DNA of 5,402 nucleotides from an uncultured Desulfovibrio sp. (lineage in GTDB: Bacteria; Desulfobacterota; Desulfovibrionia; Desulfovibrionales; Desulfovibrionaceae), in assembly GCA_900550745.1 (NCBI GenBank), contig URTO01000158.1, positions 1 through 5,402 of the forward strand. The letters run 5' to 3'. The position numbers and the translations under genes were made by a program. The notes beneath the pieces were generated by a model that was not told the DNA's origin, ran no database searches, and saw only the letters and a list, made by a program, of their open reading frames with translations. Positions 5,137-5,402 of the stretch are shown piece after piece. Each line of letters opens with the position of its first letter. Position 1 is the stretch's first letter.

Positions 5137-5193
5137 GGGGGAAGGGGGTGTTTTTTTCGAGAACGGTGCGCTGATGCGCGTCCCCCTTCCCTT
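5137..5193 (+). terminator. Large hairpin after the thioredoxin-like gene
   Basis: Bases 5139-5148 pair perfectly with 5182-5191, with two more G-U pairs outside (5137-5138 with 5192-5193). The 33-base loop carries a T7 run (5151-5157) and its own GCGC-TGAT-GCGC hairpin (5168-5179). It begins ten bases after the stop codon. The T-run lies in the loop and not after the stem, and only a mixed TGTCTTTTCCC tract follows, so it is an atypical terminator; RNA protection at the 3' end is an alternative. Confidence 0.45.
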
Positions 5194-5209
5194 CACATTG
5201 TCTTTTCCC

Positions 5210-5353
5210 TTATCCTGCATCCGTCACGATGAAGGCTTCGATGCTTTTCTGTTTGGTTCTGTCATAGTATGAGGTTGCTTCATCTCCACAATGCGGTGAA
5301 AATACGGCCTTTTTCTCCAGCTTTCCCCTTGGCGGAATCCATAGCCAAGGCAT
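5210..5353 (-). CDS. Possible small protein, 47 aa, unknown
   Basis: On the reverse strand ATG at 5353-5351 opens a 47-codon frame ending in TAA at 5212-5210. It begins MPWLWIPPRGKLEKK and contains SPHCGDEATSYYDRTKQ. The composition is mixed and protein-like, not the low-complexity type of the GC-rich shadow frames elsewhere in the window. AAGGA lies 12 bases ahead of the ATG, which is long. The codons are AT-richer than the other genes here. I do not recognise it. It could be a real small gene, a remnant of a larger one, or chance. Confidence 0.3.
   Translation of the reverse strand: MPWLWIPPRGKLEKKAVFSPHCGDEATSYYDRTKQKSIEAFIVTDAG
5327..5350. repeat. Perfect inverted repeat CCTTGGC-N10-GCCAAGG
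   Basis: CCTTGGC (5327-5333) and GCCAAGG (5344-5350) are exact reverse complements around ten bases that themselves contain GGA...TCC. On the reverse strand it falls at the start of the possible 47-aa ORF, where a hairpin could cover the first codons. It is also compatible with a binding dyad or the edge of a repeat element. Confidence 0.35.
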
Positions 5354-5361
5354 TTTGCCGG

Positions 5362-5402
5362 TTATTCCTTTGGAACTTCAAGGAAAAAAGCATCAGCCAT
5401 TT
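5362..5402 (-). CDS. Possible C-terminal tail of a reverse-strand gene (partial)
   Basis: Read on the reverse strand from the window edge, one frame is open and ends with MADAFFLEVPKE and TAA at 5364-5362. Only about 13 residues are visible, so this is weak. A dyad TTCCTT (5365-5370) / AAGGAA (5380-5385) overlaps its last codons. If real, the next gene converges on the thioredoxin-like gene. Confidence 0.2.
   Translation of the reverse strand, partial: MADAFFLEVPKE

Noticed and set aside
1..5402. CRISPR array, tRNA, rRNA or insertion sequence
   Set aside because: I found no regularly spaced repeats, no tRNA-like cloverleaf, no rRNA sequence and no transposase motif.

Overview
The window reads as a piece of a GC-rich chromosome from an anaerobic delta-proteobacterium. 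A member of the Desulfovibrionaceae (Desulfovibrio or Bilophila-like) is my best guess. The guess rests on strongly G/C-biased third codon positions, AT-richer intergenic DNA, the style of the Crp/Fnr regulator, and a cytosolic thioredoxin-fold protein with a CPHC active site, a type I recall from Desulfovibrio. This is inference from the sequence; no database search was possible.

Layout: (1) 1-33 is the apparent last 11 codons, including the stop, of an upstream gene. (2) 34-285 is a non-coding stretch full of small hairpins that ends in a good intrinsic terminator (246-285). (3) 286-639 is an AT-richer control region with a TATAAT box, two dyads (TTTCCGT-N7-ACGGAAA at 509-529 and TGTCT-N6-AGACA at 540-555) and a second -10-like box placed as in a class II Crp-activated promoter. 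(4) 640-2157 encodes a 505-aa sulfatase / alkaline-phosphatase-superfamily hydrolase without a signal peptide; the residue normally converted to formylglycine is threonine. (5) 2158-2538 is a 381-bp gene-free spacer with hairpins and a degenerate direct repeat. (6) 2539-3942 encodes a DASS/SLC13-type anion permease, followed 20 bp later by (7) 3963-4661, a Crp/Fnr-family regulator, probably in the same operon. (8) 4662-4817 is a hairpin-rich spacer. (9) 4818-5126 encodes a 102-aa thioredoxin-fold protein with CPHC. (10) 5127-5402 holds a large hairpin, a possible 47-aa reverse-strand ORF and the possible tail of another reverse-strand gene.

Working model (inference): the permease imports an anionic ester or sulfonate-type compound, the cytosolic hydrolase cleaves it, and the Crp/Fnr protein controls the locus through a palindrome such as the one at 540-555. 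The regulator's recognition helix keeps two Crp arginines but has Ser where Crp has Glu181, which fits a site that is TGT...ACA but not TGTGA...TCACA. The thioredoxin-like gene is a neighbour and may not share this function. The most unusual points are the Thr at the nucleophile position of the hydrolase, the loss of the usual SNT substrate motifs in the permease, and the well-positioned palindrome.
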